A stretch of DNA of 64,000 bases from Flammeovirga pectinis (GCF_003970675.1 NZ_CP034562.1:4659501-4723500); one strand, 5' to 3'; shown: positions 1 to 8,667, counted from the first letter of the stretch. Made by a program: numbers and translations. The notes: generated by a model not told the origin, from the letters alone.

Positions 1-2
1 AA

Positions 3-986
3 ATTCCATTGTTACTAGAAGGAAAAAAAGTATTTATAACTGGAGCAACAGGTTTTGTAGGAGGATATATTCTAAAAAGTATCTTACAAAAAGGAGCTCA
101 TGTAATTGCCTTAAATGGTAAACGTAACGATAAATCATTTTTAGGTGATGACAGTAAGTTGGTGACTTGGGTAGATATAGATATTCTCGATCCTAACTCA
201 CTTTTAGAAGAACTCAAAGAAATAGATTACGTGATTCATACAGCATCTATTGTTTCTTTTAATACAACTTTAGATGAACTTAGAGCTGTAAATGTAAATG
301 GTACTGCAAACCTTGTAAATATTTCGTTGCAAGCAGGTATCAAAAAGTTTATTCACATAAGCTCAATTGCTGCTTTAGGAGTACCTGAATACGGTAATTT
401 TATTAATGAAAACTCAAAATGGACAGGTGACAAAGGAATGTCAGCCTATGCTATTTCAAAATATAATGCTGAACAAGAAGTTTGGCGAGGTTACAGAGAA
501 GGATTAGATATTGTAGTTTTAAATCCATCTGTAATTTTAGGAGTAGGTAATTGGGATAGAAGTAGTCTCACTATATTTAAAACAATACAAAAAGGCGTAA
601 AATACTATCCTTCCGGGCTTTTTAGTTCTGTAGATGTAAGAGATGTTACAGCGGCAGTTATTAAAGCTATTGAGTTACCTATATCTGGAGAACGATTTAT
701 TTTAAATGCTTCTAATATTCCATTTAAACTTGCTTTAGAGACTATAAGTAATGGTTTAAATGTAGAAGCTCCTTCTAAAAAAATATCAAAGACTTCAGTC
801 AATTTTATTTATTATGCTGAGAAAATATTTTCAGTATTTACCGGGAAATCGAGTCAACTATCAAAAGACCTAATAAAATCGCTTTTCTCAAGGTATGAGT
901 ATGATAATAAAAAGGCTCAAGAACAAATCAAAATCCCGTTTATATCGTTAAACGATACAATGAAATGGGTAAAAGAATCACTTTAA
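3..986 (+). CDS. NAD-dependent epimerase/dehydratase, extended SDR (5' end outside window)
   Basis: Probable NAD(P)-dependent sugar epimerase or dihydroflavonol-reductase-like enzyme of the extended SDR family, cytosolic. Near the N-terminus sits the Rossmann motif TGATGFVG, followed by an acidic DILDP segment, an HTASIVSF stretch and the active-site pair in YAISK. The reading frame is open to the left edge and the first available start is TTG at 9, so the true start is probably upstream and the CDS is listed as partial. About 325 residues are visible, which is normal for the family. The substrate cannot be told from sequence. A hairpin over the stop codon ends the unit. Confidence 0.85.
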   Translation: MPLLLEGKKVFITGATGFVGGYILKSILQKGAHVIALNGKRNDKSFLGDDSKLVTWVDIDILDPNSLLEELKEIDYVIHTASIVSFNTTLDELRAVNVNGTANLVNISLQAGIKKFIHISSIAALGVPEYGNFINENSKWTGDKGMSAYAISKYNAEQEVWRGYREGLDIVVLNPSVILGVGNWDRSSLTIFKTIQKGVKYYPSGLFSSVDVRDVTAAVIKAIELPISGERFILNASNIPFKLALETISNGLNVEAPSKKISKTSVNFIYYAEKIFSVFTGKSSQLSKDLIKSLFSRYEYDNKKAQEQIKIPFISLNDTMKWVKESL

Positions 987-1006
987 TTTAAAAATGATTC
1001 TTTTAT
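971..1006 (+). terminator. Hairpin terminator overlapping the SDR stop codon
   Basis: AAAAGAATCA at 971-980 pairs perfectly with TGATTCTTTT at 995-1004 across a 14-nt A/T loop. The left arm lies in the last codons of the SDR gene. The U-run is the 3' arm itself, so strength is uncertain. Confidence 0.5.
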
Positions 1007-1114
1007 AATTAGTGGAATAAATTGGCTATTAACAGCACCAAATGGTATTTATTCCGATATTATACAACTTATAAACTGTACTGAGGTACGGTATTGATTA
1101 ACAAAATCTTCAAA

Positions 1115-2503
1115 ATGTCAGATAGTCAAAGTGATATAAAAAAAGCGATTGAGAAATACGAGTTGATGGAAAAAGAGGGGAGAATCGAGTTTTTTGATTT
1201 AAGTACCTTTGAAGACATTATAGAACACTATTTTATCAATTTTAAAATTCCACAAGCATTAAATGTATGTGAGAATGCACAACAAGTATATCCTTTTTCT
1301 ACATCAGTTCTAGTTTTAAAAGCACGTATTCTAGCCTATTCTGGTCAGTTTAAAGAAGCTTTTACTGCAATTAATAATGCTGAGAAAATTGCACCAACAG
1401 ACTTTCAAGTTTTATTTCATAAAGGTAATTTACATTCTATTTTAGGAGAAACAGATTTAGCAATTGCTAGTTTTGAGCAAGCTTTACCTGTAGCCGAAAA
1501 TCCTGCCGATGTGTTTTATAATATTGGTATTACACTCCAATCAATTAATGATTTTGAGAAAGCTACACTCGCTTACAAAAGAGCAATTGAAAGTGATCTT
1601 ACTCATGAAGATGCCATTTATGAACTTATTGACTGCGGAAGCCAAACTGATAAGTTATTAGATATTAGTAACTTCTTACAAGAATTTATTGATAACGATC
1701 CCTATTCTGCTGATGCATGGTACAATATGGGTATCTTTTATAGTCAGACAAAAAATTACTCTAAAGCATTAGCGGCATTAGAATATGCTACTCTGATAAA
1801 CGATAAATTTGATCTAGCATACATGCAAATGGGGCATTGCTTTATGAACTTAAAGCAGTATCCAGAATCATTTAGAATGTATCTTGAAGCACTTCAATAT
1901 ACAGAATCACCTACTGCAGAATTATATTGTCATTTAGGGGCATCTGCAGAATTAATGGATGATTTTAATGTTGGAATTCGTTATTTTAAAAAAGCCATTG
2001 AGGTAGATGAATATTACGATGAAGCTTGGTTTGGTGTAGGAGAAAACCATAGAAAATTAGGTAACTACCTTCAGGCAACACATTATTTAAGTAAGGCTGT
2101 AAAGCTAAATAAGTTTTATGACGAATATTGGTATTCATTAGCTAGAGCAGAATGTCAGTTAGGGAATATAGCTTCTGGTTTAGAAGCATTTAAAGAAGGA
2201 AGTGAAATCAATCCTAAGAATGTAAACTTATGGTTAGATTGGTCCGAAGTATATAATTCAGAGAATGAGTTAACAGAAGCATCGAATATAATTTTAGAAG
2301 GTTTAAATCATTTACCCGAAAATCACTCTTTACATTATAGACTATCAGCCTACCTTTTATTAAGAGGAAAATTAAAAGATGCCTACAAACATATTGAAAA
2401 AGGACTGAAGCTAAATTATGATGCACATCAAGAATTAGTCGATTTTATTCCAAATTCTACCGTAAAAAAAATCCTAGAGGCAGCAATTCAGAAGTTTAAA
2501 TGA
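1115..2503 (+). CDS. TPR repeat protein
   Basis: A cytosolic protein made almost wholly of tetratricopeptide repeats, likely a protein-protein interaction scaffold. From about residue 30 to the C-terminus, 34-residue helix-pair units recur, with typical cores such as DVFYNIGITLQ, AWYNMGIFYSQ and AWFGVGENHRKLG. There is no signal peptide or membrane segment. The frame extends upstream to a TTG at 1094, but the ATG at 1115 (MSDSQSD) is the more natural start. The family is common in Bacteroidota and partners are unknown. A hairpin lies downstream at 2637-2667, just before comA. Confidence 0.85.
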   Translation: MSDSQSDIKKAIEKYELMEKEGRIEFFDLSTFEDIIEHYFINFKIPQALNVCENAQQVYPFSTSVLVLKARILAYSGQFKEAFTAINNAEKIAPTDFQVLFHKGNLHSILGETDLAIASFEQALPVAENPADVFYNIGITLQSINDFEKATLAYKRAIESDLTHEDAIYELIDCGSQTDKLLDISNFLQEFIDNDPYSADAWYNMGIFYSQTKNYSKALAALEYATLINDKFDLAYMQMGHCFMNLKQYPESFRMYLEALQYTESPTAELYCHLGASAELMDDFNVGIRYFKKAIEVDEYYDEAWFGVGENHRKLGNYLQATHYLSKAVKLNKFYDEYWYSLARAECQLGNIASGLEAFKEGSEINPKNVNLWLDWSEVYNSENELTEASNIILEGLNHLPENHSLHYRLSAYLLLRGKLKDAYKHIEKGLKLNYDAHQELVDFIPNSTVKKILEAAIQKFK

Positions 2504-2636
2504 TATTTATTCCTAATTAGAATTAATATTTTAATTTTTTAACACAATTATACGTCATAACACATTCACATTTACGAAATTGCGCATCGGCTTATAACTA
2601 TGCCTAGCATACAATTATAAACCACACTAAAAATGT

Positions 2637-2667
2637 ATCGACTTAAAAAGTAATAGTCGATTTTTTT
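2637..2667 (+). promoter_or_regulatory. Terminator-like hairpin just upstream of comA (terminator or attenuator)
   Basis: ATCGACT (2637-2643) pairs with AGTCGAT (2655-2661) and is followed by an unbroken T-run to 2667, the form of an intrinsic terminator. Its U-tract ends only 15 nt before the comA ATG at 2683. It is therefore either the terminator of the TPR gene, with a comA promoter squeezed in behind it, or an attenuator in a comA leader. No clear TAnnTTTG box is seen between it and the start. Confidence 0.45.
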
Positions 2668-2682
2668 GTTACAAATCGTCAG

Positions 2683-3456
2683 ATGATGAATTACGTTTTA
2701 AATAATCTACCTGAAAGAAGTGCTAAGCCTAGAAATAAAGGGCTAACTATGGCTATGGACAAAGGAATGTCTTTACGTGAAGTAGAAGATATTCTTGAAA
2801 CTTCAGGAGATTACACTGATATAGTAAAATTGGGTTGGGCTACATCTTATGTGTTTCCTCAACTTCAAGAAAAAATTAATCTTTACAAAGAAGCAGGTAT
2901 CAACGTTTATCTTGGTGGTACTTTATTCGAAGCTTTCGTAATTCGTAATCAATTCGAAGACTACTTAAGAGTTTTAGATAAATTCGGTTTAGAATATGCT
3001 GAAGTATCTGATGGTTCTATGGATATGGCTCACGATGTAAAGTGTGAATACATCAATAGATTATCAAAACAAGTTACTGTACTTTCTGAAGTTGGATCTA
3101 AAGACGAAACGAAAATTATTCCTCCATATAAATGGATTGAATTAATGCGTAACGAATTAGATGCTGGTGCTTGGAAAGTTATTGGCGAAGCTCGTGAAGG
3201 TGGTAATGTTGGTTTATTCCGTTCTTCTGGAGAAGTAAGATCTGGTTTAGTTGAAGAAATTTTAACTCAAATTCCTTACGAAAATATAATTTGGGAAGCT
3301 CCTCAAAAAGCGCAACAAGTTTGGTTTATCAAGTTAATTGGTACTAATGTAAACTTAGGTAATATTGCTCCTAGAGAAGTTATTCCTTTAGAAACTATCC
3401 GTTTAGGATTAAGAGGTGATACTTTCCACGACTTCTTAAATGAAGGTTGGAAGTAA
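2683..3456 (+). CDS. comA: Phosphosulfolactate synthase (ComA family)
   Basis: Family known to add sulfite to phosphoenolpyruvate, giving phosphosulfolactate, the first step of coenzyme M synthesis in methanogens and of sulfolactate synthesis in some bacteria. The 257-residue TIM-barrel protein carries the family blocks DIVKLGWATSYVFPQ, GGTLFEAF, YAEVSDGSMDM, VLSEVGSKD and GEAREGG, and its length is normal. The start is one of two tandem ATGs (2683 or 2686). No other coenzyme M gene is adjacent. Cytophagales make sulfonate-headed lipids (capnine type), so feeding cysteate or sulfonolipid synthesis is a plausible role, but that is inference. Confidence 0.88.
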   Translation: MMNYVLNNLPERSAKPRNKGLTMAMDKGMSLREVEDILETSGDYTDIVKLGWATSYVFPQLQEKINLYKEAGINVYLGGTLFEAFVIRNQFEDYLRVLDKFGLEYAEVSDGSMDMAHDVKCEYINRLSKQVTVLSEVGSKDETKIIPPYKWIELMRNELDAGAWKVIGEAREGGNVGLFRSSGEVRSGLVEEILTQIPYENIIWEAPQKAQQVWFIKLIGTNVNLGNIAPREVIPLETIRLGLRGDTFHDFLNEGWK

Positions 3457-3477
3457 TCATTACAAGATATTTATTTT

Positions 3478-3512
3478 AAAGAGGTTGATTTTTTCGAAAG
3501 TCAACCTCTTTT
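3478..3512. terminator. Bidirectional terminator between comA and the flavin-reductase gene
   Basis: AAGAGGTTGA (3479-3488) pairs with TCAACCTCTT (3501-3510), flanked by A on the left and T on the right. It can serve both convergent genes. Confidence 0.8.
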
Positions 3513-3515
3513 ATT

Positions 3516-4364
3516 TTATAACAAAAGCAGTTTCCATGCTTCTAGCAACAATCCTTTATCTAATAATCTTGCTGCTAGTAAATGGTTTTCTTCTCTTGAA
3601 GAAGTAATAGGCACTTCAATATTTTTGAAATCTATATCAATTGGTAGCTTTTCTATATTTGCTAATTTCGCCAAATGATTACCCGTTAGAATATCACTTT
3701 CGATAATATGTAAAGGTAATTTATCAATACCTATTCCTTTATTTCTTGTTGGTTTCTGAACAGAAAGTAATGCATTTCCAGAAGCTTTAACATACATATT
3801 TCCTCCCATTCTACCCATTAAGTTTAGCTTTGTAGAATCAATCATTCCTTTTTCATCTAAGGCACTTTCATCCATATGCATTTTTATAACCTCGCAGATT
3901 ACTAAATTACCCGATCCACCTTCATTACCCATTGGGATAATTTCTTTTAAGATACATTCAAATTGAACAGGAGACTCTTTTACCCTTGGTGGTTTTACAA
4001 GCTCAGATTTTAATTCTGATAACCCCGATTTTATAAATTCATTTACCCCTTTATCATAGGCAGTACTTGATAAAGACATCTGTTCCACAATTTCATAAGA
4101 AACAATATTAACGGTACACTCTTTTGTCTCTCGTATATTTTCTAAAGTGTGTTTTTCTACATTATCTCTTACACTCTTAGTTGGTGAAAAAATTAAAATA
4201 GGTGGGTTTGCTCCAAAAAAATTAAAGCAACTATAGGGACTCAGATTAACAATATTGTTTTTATCTATCGTACTAACAAATGCAATAGGTCTTGGTGCAA
4301 TAGAATTAAGCAGGTAGGAGTGCATCTCTGCTGTAGTTACCTCAGACGGTTGAATTGATTTCAT
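3516..4364 (-). CDS. Flavin reductase-like domain protein (FMN-binding split barrel)
   Basis: Cytosolic FMN-binding split-barrel protein of the flavin reductase/flavoredoxin type. The first 190 residues show the domain: SIAPRPIAFVST, NLSPYSCFNFFGANPP and the KECTVNIVS segment. The last 90 or so residues are a less conserved extension seen in Bacteroidota homologues. Such proteins pass electrons from NAD(P)H to free flavin or act in flavin-linked oxidations, and the partner here is unknown. Convergent with comA across a shared terminator. The ATG is at 4364. Confidence 0.8.
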   Translation of the reverse strand: MKSIQPSEVTTAEMHSYLLNSIAPRPIAFVSTIDKNNIVNLSPYSCFNFFGANPPILIFSPTKSVRDNVEKHTLENIRETKECTVNIVSYEIVEQMSLSSTAYDKGVNEFIKSGLSELKSELVKPPRVKESPVQFECILKEIIPMGNEGGSGNLVICEVIKMHMDESALDEKGMIDSTKLNLMGRMGGNMYVKASGNALLSVQKPTRNKGIGIDKLPLHIIESDILTGNHLAKLANIEKLPIDIDFKNIEVPITSSREENHLLAARLLDKGLLLEAWKLLLL

Positions 4365-4459
4365 ATGTTTATGTGTTTACGGTTATAAAATCAACTTAAT
4401 TAATTCTACATAAATTATAAAATCATAAGTCTATTATTTAGAATAATATAGAGAACTTA

Positions 4460-4494
4460 TTTGAAAGGCTTTTCTACTTTTTATTGTACTTTTG
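4460..4494 (+). promoter_or_regulatory. Candidate Bacteroidota-type promoter for cobT
   Basis: TTTG at 4460-4463 and a perfect TACTTTTG (TAnnTTTG, -7 box) at 4487-4494, with a 23-nt gap (usual 19-21). Transcription from here leaves a leader of only about 30 nt, which leaves no room for a cobalamin riboswitch. Confidence 0.45.
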
Positions 4495-4527
4495 TGTAAT
4501 TACTTAACAAAAACTTGATAACAAACT

Positions 4528-5532
4528 ATGAGCTTGACTTCAGATATTCAACAGAAAATAGATTTAAAAACAAAACCAATTGGAGCATTAGGAGAACTAG
4601 AAGAATTAGCAAAGAAAATATGTCTAGTTCAAAATACAACATCTCCAACACTACATAAGCCAACAATAATTGTATTCGCAGCAGACCATGGTCTTGCAAA
4701 AGAAGGAGTAAGTGCTTATCCACAAGAAGTAACTTTCCAGATGGTCCATAATTTTTTAAATGGAGGAGCTGCAATAAATGTTTTTGCAAAACAGCATAAT
4801 ATTCAATTAAAAATTGTTGACGCAGGTGTTAATCACGATTTTGAAAATGCGACTGATTTAATTAATGCTAAAGTTGGTAAAGGAACTCAAAATATGCTTC
4901 ATGAGCCTGCATTATCATCGGGTGAAATTGCTATGTGTTTTGATAAAGCTAAAGAGATTATTAATAGTGATGCTATTAAAGATGCTGATATTATTGGCTT
5001 TGGAGAGATGGGTATTGGTAATACATCATCAGCTACTTTAATAATGAGTGCTCTTTATAAGCTAAGATTAGATGAATGTATTGGTAAAGGTACTGGTGTT
5101 GATCTTGAAGGATTTAAAAAGAAATATAACATACTCGAACAAGTAAAAGAAAAGCATGGTGATATCACTTCAGCCATAGGTATAATAAGTGCTTTTGGAG
5201 GATTTGAAATATGTATGATTGCAGCTGCAATGTTAGAAGCTGCTTCTCTTAAAAAGATGATTATAGTTGATGGATTTATAGTAACGACAGCATATGCTTT
5301 AGCAAAGGCTTTAAACCCAGATATTCAGAAAAACGCAATTTTTAGTCATGTATCTGATGAAAAAGGACATACACTTTTACTTCAAAAATTAGATGCTAAT
5401 CCATTATTACATTTGGGAATGCGATTAGGCGAAGGAACTGGAGCTGCTATGGCTTTTCCAATTATCCAAAGTGCTGTAAATTTTATGAATGAAATGGCTA
5501 GCTTTTCATCTGCTAATGTGAGTAATAAGTAA
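4528..5532 (+). CDS. cobT: Nicotinate-nucleotide--dimethylbenzimidazole phosphoribosyltransferase
   Basis: Makes alpha-ribazole phosphate from nicotinate mononucleotide and dimethylbenzimidazole, for the lower ligand of cobalamin. The 334 residues carry the family blocks TKPIGALGELEELA, FAADHGLAKEGVSAYP, FGEMGIGNTSSAT and, near the C-terminus, LGEGTGAAMAFP with the catalytic Glu. First gene of a tight cobT-cobS-cobC operon; its TAA stop overlaps the cobS ATG by one base. No cobU (adenosylcobinamide kinase) lies in the window, so activation of cobinamide must be encoded elsewhere. Confidence 0.96.
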   Translation: MSLTSDIQQKIDLKTKPIGALGELEELAKKICLVQNTTSPTLHKPTIIVFAADHGLAKEGVSAYPQEVTFQMVHNFLNGGAAINVFAKQHNIQLKIVDAGVNHDFENATDLINAKVGKGTQNMLHEPALSSGEIAMCFDKAKEIINSDAIKDADIIGFGEMGIGNTSSATLIMSALYKLRLDECIGKGTGVDLEGFKKKYNILEQVKEKHGDITSAIGIISAFGGFEICMIAAAMLEAASLKKMIIVDGFIVTTAYALAKALNPDIQKNAIFSHVSDEKGHTLLLQKLDANPLLHLGMRLGEGTGAAMAFPIIQSAVNFMNEMASFSSANVSNK

Positions 5533-6305
5533 TGAAAAAAGAACTCTATTTATTCTTTACTGCATTACAATTTTTCACTAGAATACCCATACCAAAATGG
5601 GTTCCTTTTGAAGAAGAATACTTACAAAAATCAAGAAAATACTTCCCTTTCATTGGTTTAATTGTAGGGTTAATTTCTGCATGTGCATATCAAGGTTTAA
5701 GGTATTTCTTGAGCTCCGAAATTTCAATAATTTTTTCAATAATTTCAAGTATTTGGATAACCGGAGCCTTCCATGAGGACGGTTTAGCTGATACTTTTGA
5801 TGCTTTTGGAGGAGGTTATACAAAAGAGAAGATTCTTACAATAATGAAGGATAGTCGCATAGGCACATATGGAACTATTGCTTTAATTATTATTCTAGGA
5901 CTCAAATTTGAACTTTTAATTAATCTTCAACACATTAGTGATGATTTTTTAATAATAAGTATTATTTCGGCACACACCTTAAGTCGTTTTATGACTTCTC
6001 TATTAGTCGACTTTTTACCATACGTTCAAGATATAGATACTAGTAAATCTAAACCAATTGCTATTACAAAATTTAAATTATCTCCTATACTATTTGGAGG
6101 GTTAATAGCCTTAATTCCATTTCTATTTTTTCAACATATTATATTATTCTCAATAATTCCAGTAGTACTAATTTTCACAAGCTATTTAGGTATTTATTTT
6201 AAAAATAAAATAGGAGGGTATACTGGCGATTGTCTTGGTGCAACACAACAATTAACTGAGGTTTTAATTTATCTCTTATTAATTATCTCATGGAAATTTA
6301 TATAG
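5532..6305 (+). CDS. cobS: Adenosylcobinamide-GDP ribazoletransferase
   Basis: Integral membrane enzyme that joins adenosylcobinamide-GDP to alpha-ribazole (phosphate), the last assembly step of cobalamin. The 257 residues start with LYLFFTALQFFTRIPIPKW and contain the acidic signature GAFHEDGLADTFDAFGGG and KDSRIGTYG, followed by several hydrophobic segments, as the family requires. It overlaps cobT by 1 nt and cobC by 16 nt, indicating translational coupling. Confidence 0.96.
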   Translation: MKKELYLFFTALQFFTRIPIPKWVPFEEEYLQKSRKYFPFIGLIVGLISACAYQGLRYFLSSEISIIFSIISSIWITGAFHEDGLADTFDAFGGGYTKEKILTIMKDSRIGTYGTIALIIILGLKFELLINLQHISDDFLIISIISAHTLSRFMTSLLVDFLPYVQDIDTSKSKPIAITKFKLSPILFGGLIALIPFLFFQHIILFSIIPVVLIFTSYLGIYFKNKIGGYTGDCLGATQQLTEVLIYLLLIISWKFI

Positions 6306-6817
6306 CTCGTCATACCAAAGTTGCTATTAAAAAAGGCATCTGTTATGGACAAAGTAATGTTGAATTAGCAAGTACTTTTAAAAAGGATATTACCACTGTA
6401 CTTACTAAGTTACCAACAGATGTTGATATTGTCTTTTCATCTCCATTAAGAAGATGTACACTACTTGCAGAAAAGTTATCAACACAGTATTCAACAGATA
6501 ATAGGCTTCTTGAATGTAATTTTGGTGATTGGGAATTAATAGCCTGGAATGATATACCTAGAAATCAATTAGATAAATGGGGAAATGATTTTATTAATCA
6601 AAAACCACCTAATGGAGAAGCTCTAAAAGATATTAATGAAAGGGTAATTAGTTTTATTGAAGAACTTATAAAGTATGATGTTGATAAAGTTGTAATCATC
6701 ACTCACGCTACTGTATTACGCATTTTTCATCAACATTTTAATAAATACCCATTAGGTAAAATCTTTGATTTAAAAGTTGATTATGGAGAAGTTATAAAGG
6801 TTATCAACACAAAATAA
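6290..6817 (+). CDS. cobC: Histidine phosphatase family protein, alpha-ribazole phosphatase-like
   Basis: Phosphoglycerate-mutase-like phosphatase, likely removing phosphate from alpha-ribazole 5'-phosphate or the cobalamin phosphate. The catalytic phospho-histidine is in IARHTKV (RHT rather than RHG, common in CobC-type proteins); SSPLRRC, ECNFGDWE and VIITHATVLR supply the other active-site residues. The 175 residues are slightly short for the family. The start overlaps cobS by 16 nt. The last codons contain a DnaA-box-like 9-mer (6801-6809), so the gene runs into the candidate origin patch. Confidence 0.85.
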   Translation: MEIYIARHTKVAIKKGICYGQSNVELASTFKKDITTVLTKLPTDVDIVFSSPLRRCTLLAEKLSTQYSTDNRLLECNFGDWELIAWNDIPRNQLDKWGNDFINQKPPNGEALKDINERVISFIEELIKYDVDKVVIITHATVLRIFHQHFNKYPLGKIFDLKVDYGEVIKVINTK

Positions 6818-6914
6818 GCTGTTGATAACTTTTATTCATCTAATAAGTCAAAATACAATGATCGTTTTAGATAGTTATCAACATTACTATTGGAATTCTT
6901 CAATTTTTAATGAA

Positions 6915-6930
6915 TATTCCACGTGGAACA
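6915..6930. promoter_or_regulatory. parS: parS-like ParB-binding palindrome
   Basis: TATTCCACGTGGAACA matches the widespread parS form TGTTCCACGTGGAACA at 15 of 16 positions; only the A at 6916 differs. The core TTCCACGTGGAA is a perfect palindrome centred at 6922/6923. parS sites normally cluster close to the chromosomal origin. parA and parB are not in this window. Confidence 0.6.
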
Positions 6931-6988
6931 AAGTTATTCACAGTCATTGTGTTGATAACTTTTTATTTATAGAAATTTACAAAAATAA

Positions 6989-7021
6989 AATCCCTATTAT
7001 CAATAAATGACAATAGGGATT
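6989..7021 (-). terminator. Terminator of the panB-rluA unit
   Basis: AATCCCTATT (6989-6998) pairs with AATAGGGATT (7012-7021). Read on the minus strand it lies about 27 nt past the pseudouridine-synthase stop and is followed by an A/T-rich tract with a T-run. Confidence 0.65.
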
Positions 7022-7047
7022 TGTTGATATCTTTCTTTTTCTAACTA

Positions 7048-7749
7048 TTAAATAGAAGAAGACATCTCTGTAAAGTTTCTCCAAATATCGTGTTCAGGAA
7101 GCCTTGCAGTAAAACGCATTGGTTCTTTCTTAATAGGGTGTTCAAATTGTAATTGTCTTGCATGCAAGAAAATCATTTTACCTTTTAAGATTTGCTTCTT
7201 ACTACCGTATTTCATATCACCTTTAATTGGTGCTGCAATGTTTCCTAATTGTGCACGAATCTGATGAGAACGACCTGTTTTAGGTGTTACTTCTAAACAA
7301 TAATTATCACCAACTCTACCAAGAACTTGGTAATGAGTTTCTACATATTTACCACCTTTCTTTTCTGATTGATAAACATGAGAACGGTTCTTTTTCTCGT
7401 CTTTTTTCATCCAATTGATCAGAGTATCCGCGTCTTTTTGAGGGCGTTTTTCTACTAAAGCCATATAAGTTTTAGTAATCTTATGATCATGGAATATTTT
7501 AGCCATTCTTTCAGCAGCTTTAGATGTTCTTGCAAACACAACAACACCACTAACAGGACGGTCCAATCTATGTACAGGAGCTAAAAATACAGCACCTGGC
7601 TTATTATATTTTTCCTTTACATATTGTTTCACGATGTCGGTTAATGTTTCATCACCTGTCTCATCACCCTGAACCAATATACCAGGAGCTTTATTTACAA
7701 CCACTAAATGATTGTCTTCATAGATAATCTGAGATTGATCTAAATTCAT
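7048..7749 (-). CDS. RluA-family RNA pseudouridine synthase
   Basis: Converts uridine to pseudouridine in rRNA or tRNA. The catalytic Asp is D63 in HRLDRPVSG, with the family blocks LVVVNKAPGILVQ, KTYMALVE, PKTGRSHQIRAQLGNI and IFLHARQLQF. At 233 residues it is a short form with no N-terminal S4 domain, like the TruC/RluA branch, so the target site cannot be assigned. It starts 48 nt after the panB stop on the same strand and is probably co-transcribed with it. Confidence 0.9.
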   Translation of the reverse strand: MNLDQSQIIYEDNHLVVVNKAPGILVQGDETGDETLTDIVKQYVKEKYNKPGAVFLAPVHRLDRPVSGVVVFARTSKAAERMAKIFHDHKITKTYMALVEKRPQKDADTLINWMKKDEKKNRSHVYQSEKKGGKYVETHYQVLGRVGDNYCLEVTPKTGRSHQIRAQLGNIAAPIKGDMKYGSKKQILKGKMIFLHARQLQFEHPIKKEPMRFTARLPEHDIWRNFTEMSSSI

Positions 7750-7797
7750 AGTTTTCTTTTTATTAATAATTTATGTGCTTCATCACACACTAATTAT

Positions 7798-8616
7798 TTA
7801 GTAACATTCTTTCTCGTTCGGGAAATCTTTAGATTTTACATCAGAAATATAATGATGAACAGCTTCTGTCATCATACTTCCAATATCTGCATATCGTCTT
7901 AAGAAACGAGGTTTAAAATCCTGAGTAATTCCCAACATATCATGTACAACTAATACTTGTCCATCTACCCCTGCACCCGCTCCAATTCCTATTACCGGAA
8001 TTGTTAATTCTTTTGCAACTCGCTCAGCAAGTGTCGAAGGTATTTTTTCTAGTACTAAAGCAAAGCATCCTAACTTTTCTAAAAGTTTAGCATCAGCAAT
8101 TAATTTATTTGCTTCTTCTTCCTCTTTTGCTCGTACTGTATATGTACCAAATTTATAAATTGATTGTGGTGTTAAACCTAAATGGCCCATTACAGGAACA
8201 CCAGCAGAAAGAATACGCTCAACAGATTCTTTTATCTCTTCACCACCTTCTACTTTAACAGCATGTCCGCCAGATTCTTTCATAATTCTAATTGCAGAAC
8301 GTAACGCCTCAGATGAACTACCTTGGTAGCTACCAAAAGGAATATCTACAACTACTAATGCTCTATCAACTGCTTTTACAACTGATGAGGCATGATAAAT
8401 CATATGGTCCAAAGTAATTGGCAATGTAGTTTCGTTACCTGCCATCACATTAGAAGCCGAATCACCAACAAGAAGAACGTCAATACCTGCACCATCTAAT
8501 ATCTTAGCCATTGAATAGTCATAAGCAGTAAGCATAGAAATTTTCTCGCCGCGCTCTTTCATTGCTGATAATTGATGTGTAGTAACCTTCTTTATATTTT
8601 GTTTATGGACTGACAT
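7798..8616 (-). CDS. panB: 3-methyl-2-oxobutanoate hydroxymethyltransferase
   Basis: Adds a hydroxymethyl group from methylene-tetrahydrofolate to 2-oxoisovalerate to give ketopantoate, the first committed step of pantothenate synthesis. The 272 residues (normal) show [45 protein letters not shown] and the VLEKIP block with the catalytic Glu, then IGIGAG. First gene of a two-gene unit with the pseudouridine synthase. A perfect -7 box lies about 45 nt upstream. Confidence 0.96.
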   Translation of the reverse strand: MSVHKQNIKKVTTHQLSAMKERGEKISMLTAYDYSMAKILDGAGIDVLLVGDSASNVMAGNETTLPITLDHMIYHASSVVKAVDRALVVVDIPFGSYQGSSSEALRSAIRIMKESGGHAVKVEGGEEIKESVERILSAGVPVMGHLGLTPQSIYKFGTYTVRAKEEEEANKLIADAKLLEKLGCFALVLEKIPSTLAERVAKELTIPVIGIGAGAGVDGQVLVVHDMLGITQDFKPRFLRRYADIGSMMTEAVHHYISDVKSKDFPNEKECY

Positions 8617-8659
8617 TGTGTTTCAATTAAAAATTCTCCGTTCTTTTAATTTAAGAATA

Positions 8660-8667
8660 CAAATATA
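8660..8667 (-). promoter_or_regulatory. Candidate -7 box for panB
   Basis: On the minus strand this reads TATATTTG, a perfect TAnnTTTG. No good TTTG is seen at the -33 distance, so this is a partial match. Confidence 0.35.

Larger units (their letters stand above)
6801..7030. other. Candidate replication origin (oriC): DnaA-box cluster with parS
   Basis: TTATCAACA occurs at 6801-6809 and 6875-6883 (+) and, inverted, at 6820-6828 and 6950-6958. TTATTCACA is at 6934-6942, and a one-mismatch copy at 7022-7030 inverted. Both 9-mers are known DnaA-box variants. A parS-like palindrome sits between the boxes, and 6958-6990 is almost pure A/T, as expected of an unwinding element. Single TTATCAACA copies occur elsewhere (for example 33546 and 39399), but nothing like this density. 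Against it: neighbouring genes, including rpoB, would mostly run head-on to forks leaving here. It could instead be a DnaA-titrating locus. Confidence 0.5.

Noticed and set aside
4365-4527. Possible cobalamin riboswitch before cobT
   Set aside because: The gap is only 163 nt, a promoter sits about 40 nt before the start, and no B12-box-like sequence is seen.
6822-7010. A 62-codon plus-strand open frame in the DnaA-box patch
   Set aside because: Composition is not gene-like, it crosses the parS palindrome and DnaA boxes, and no family is recognisable. Treated as non-coding.
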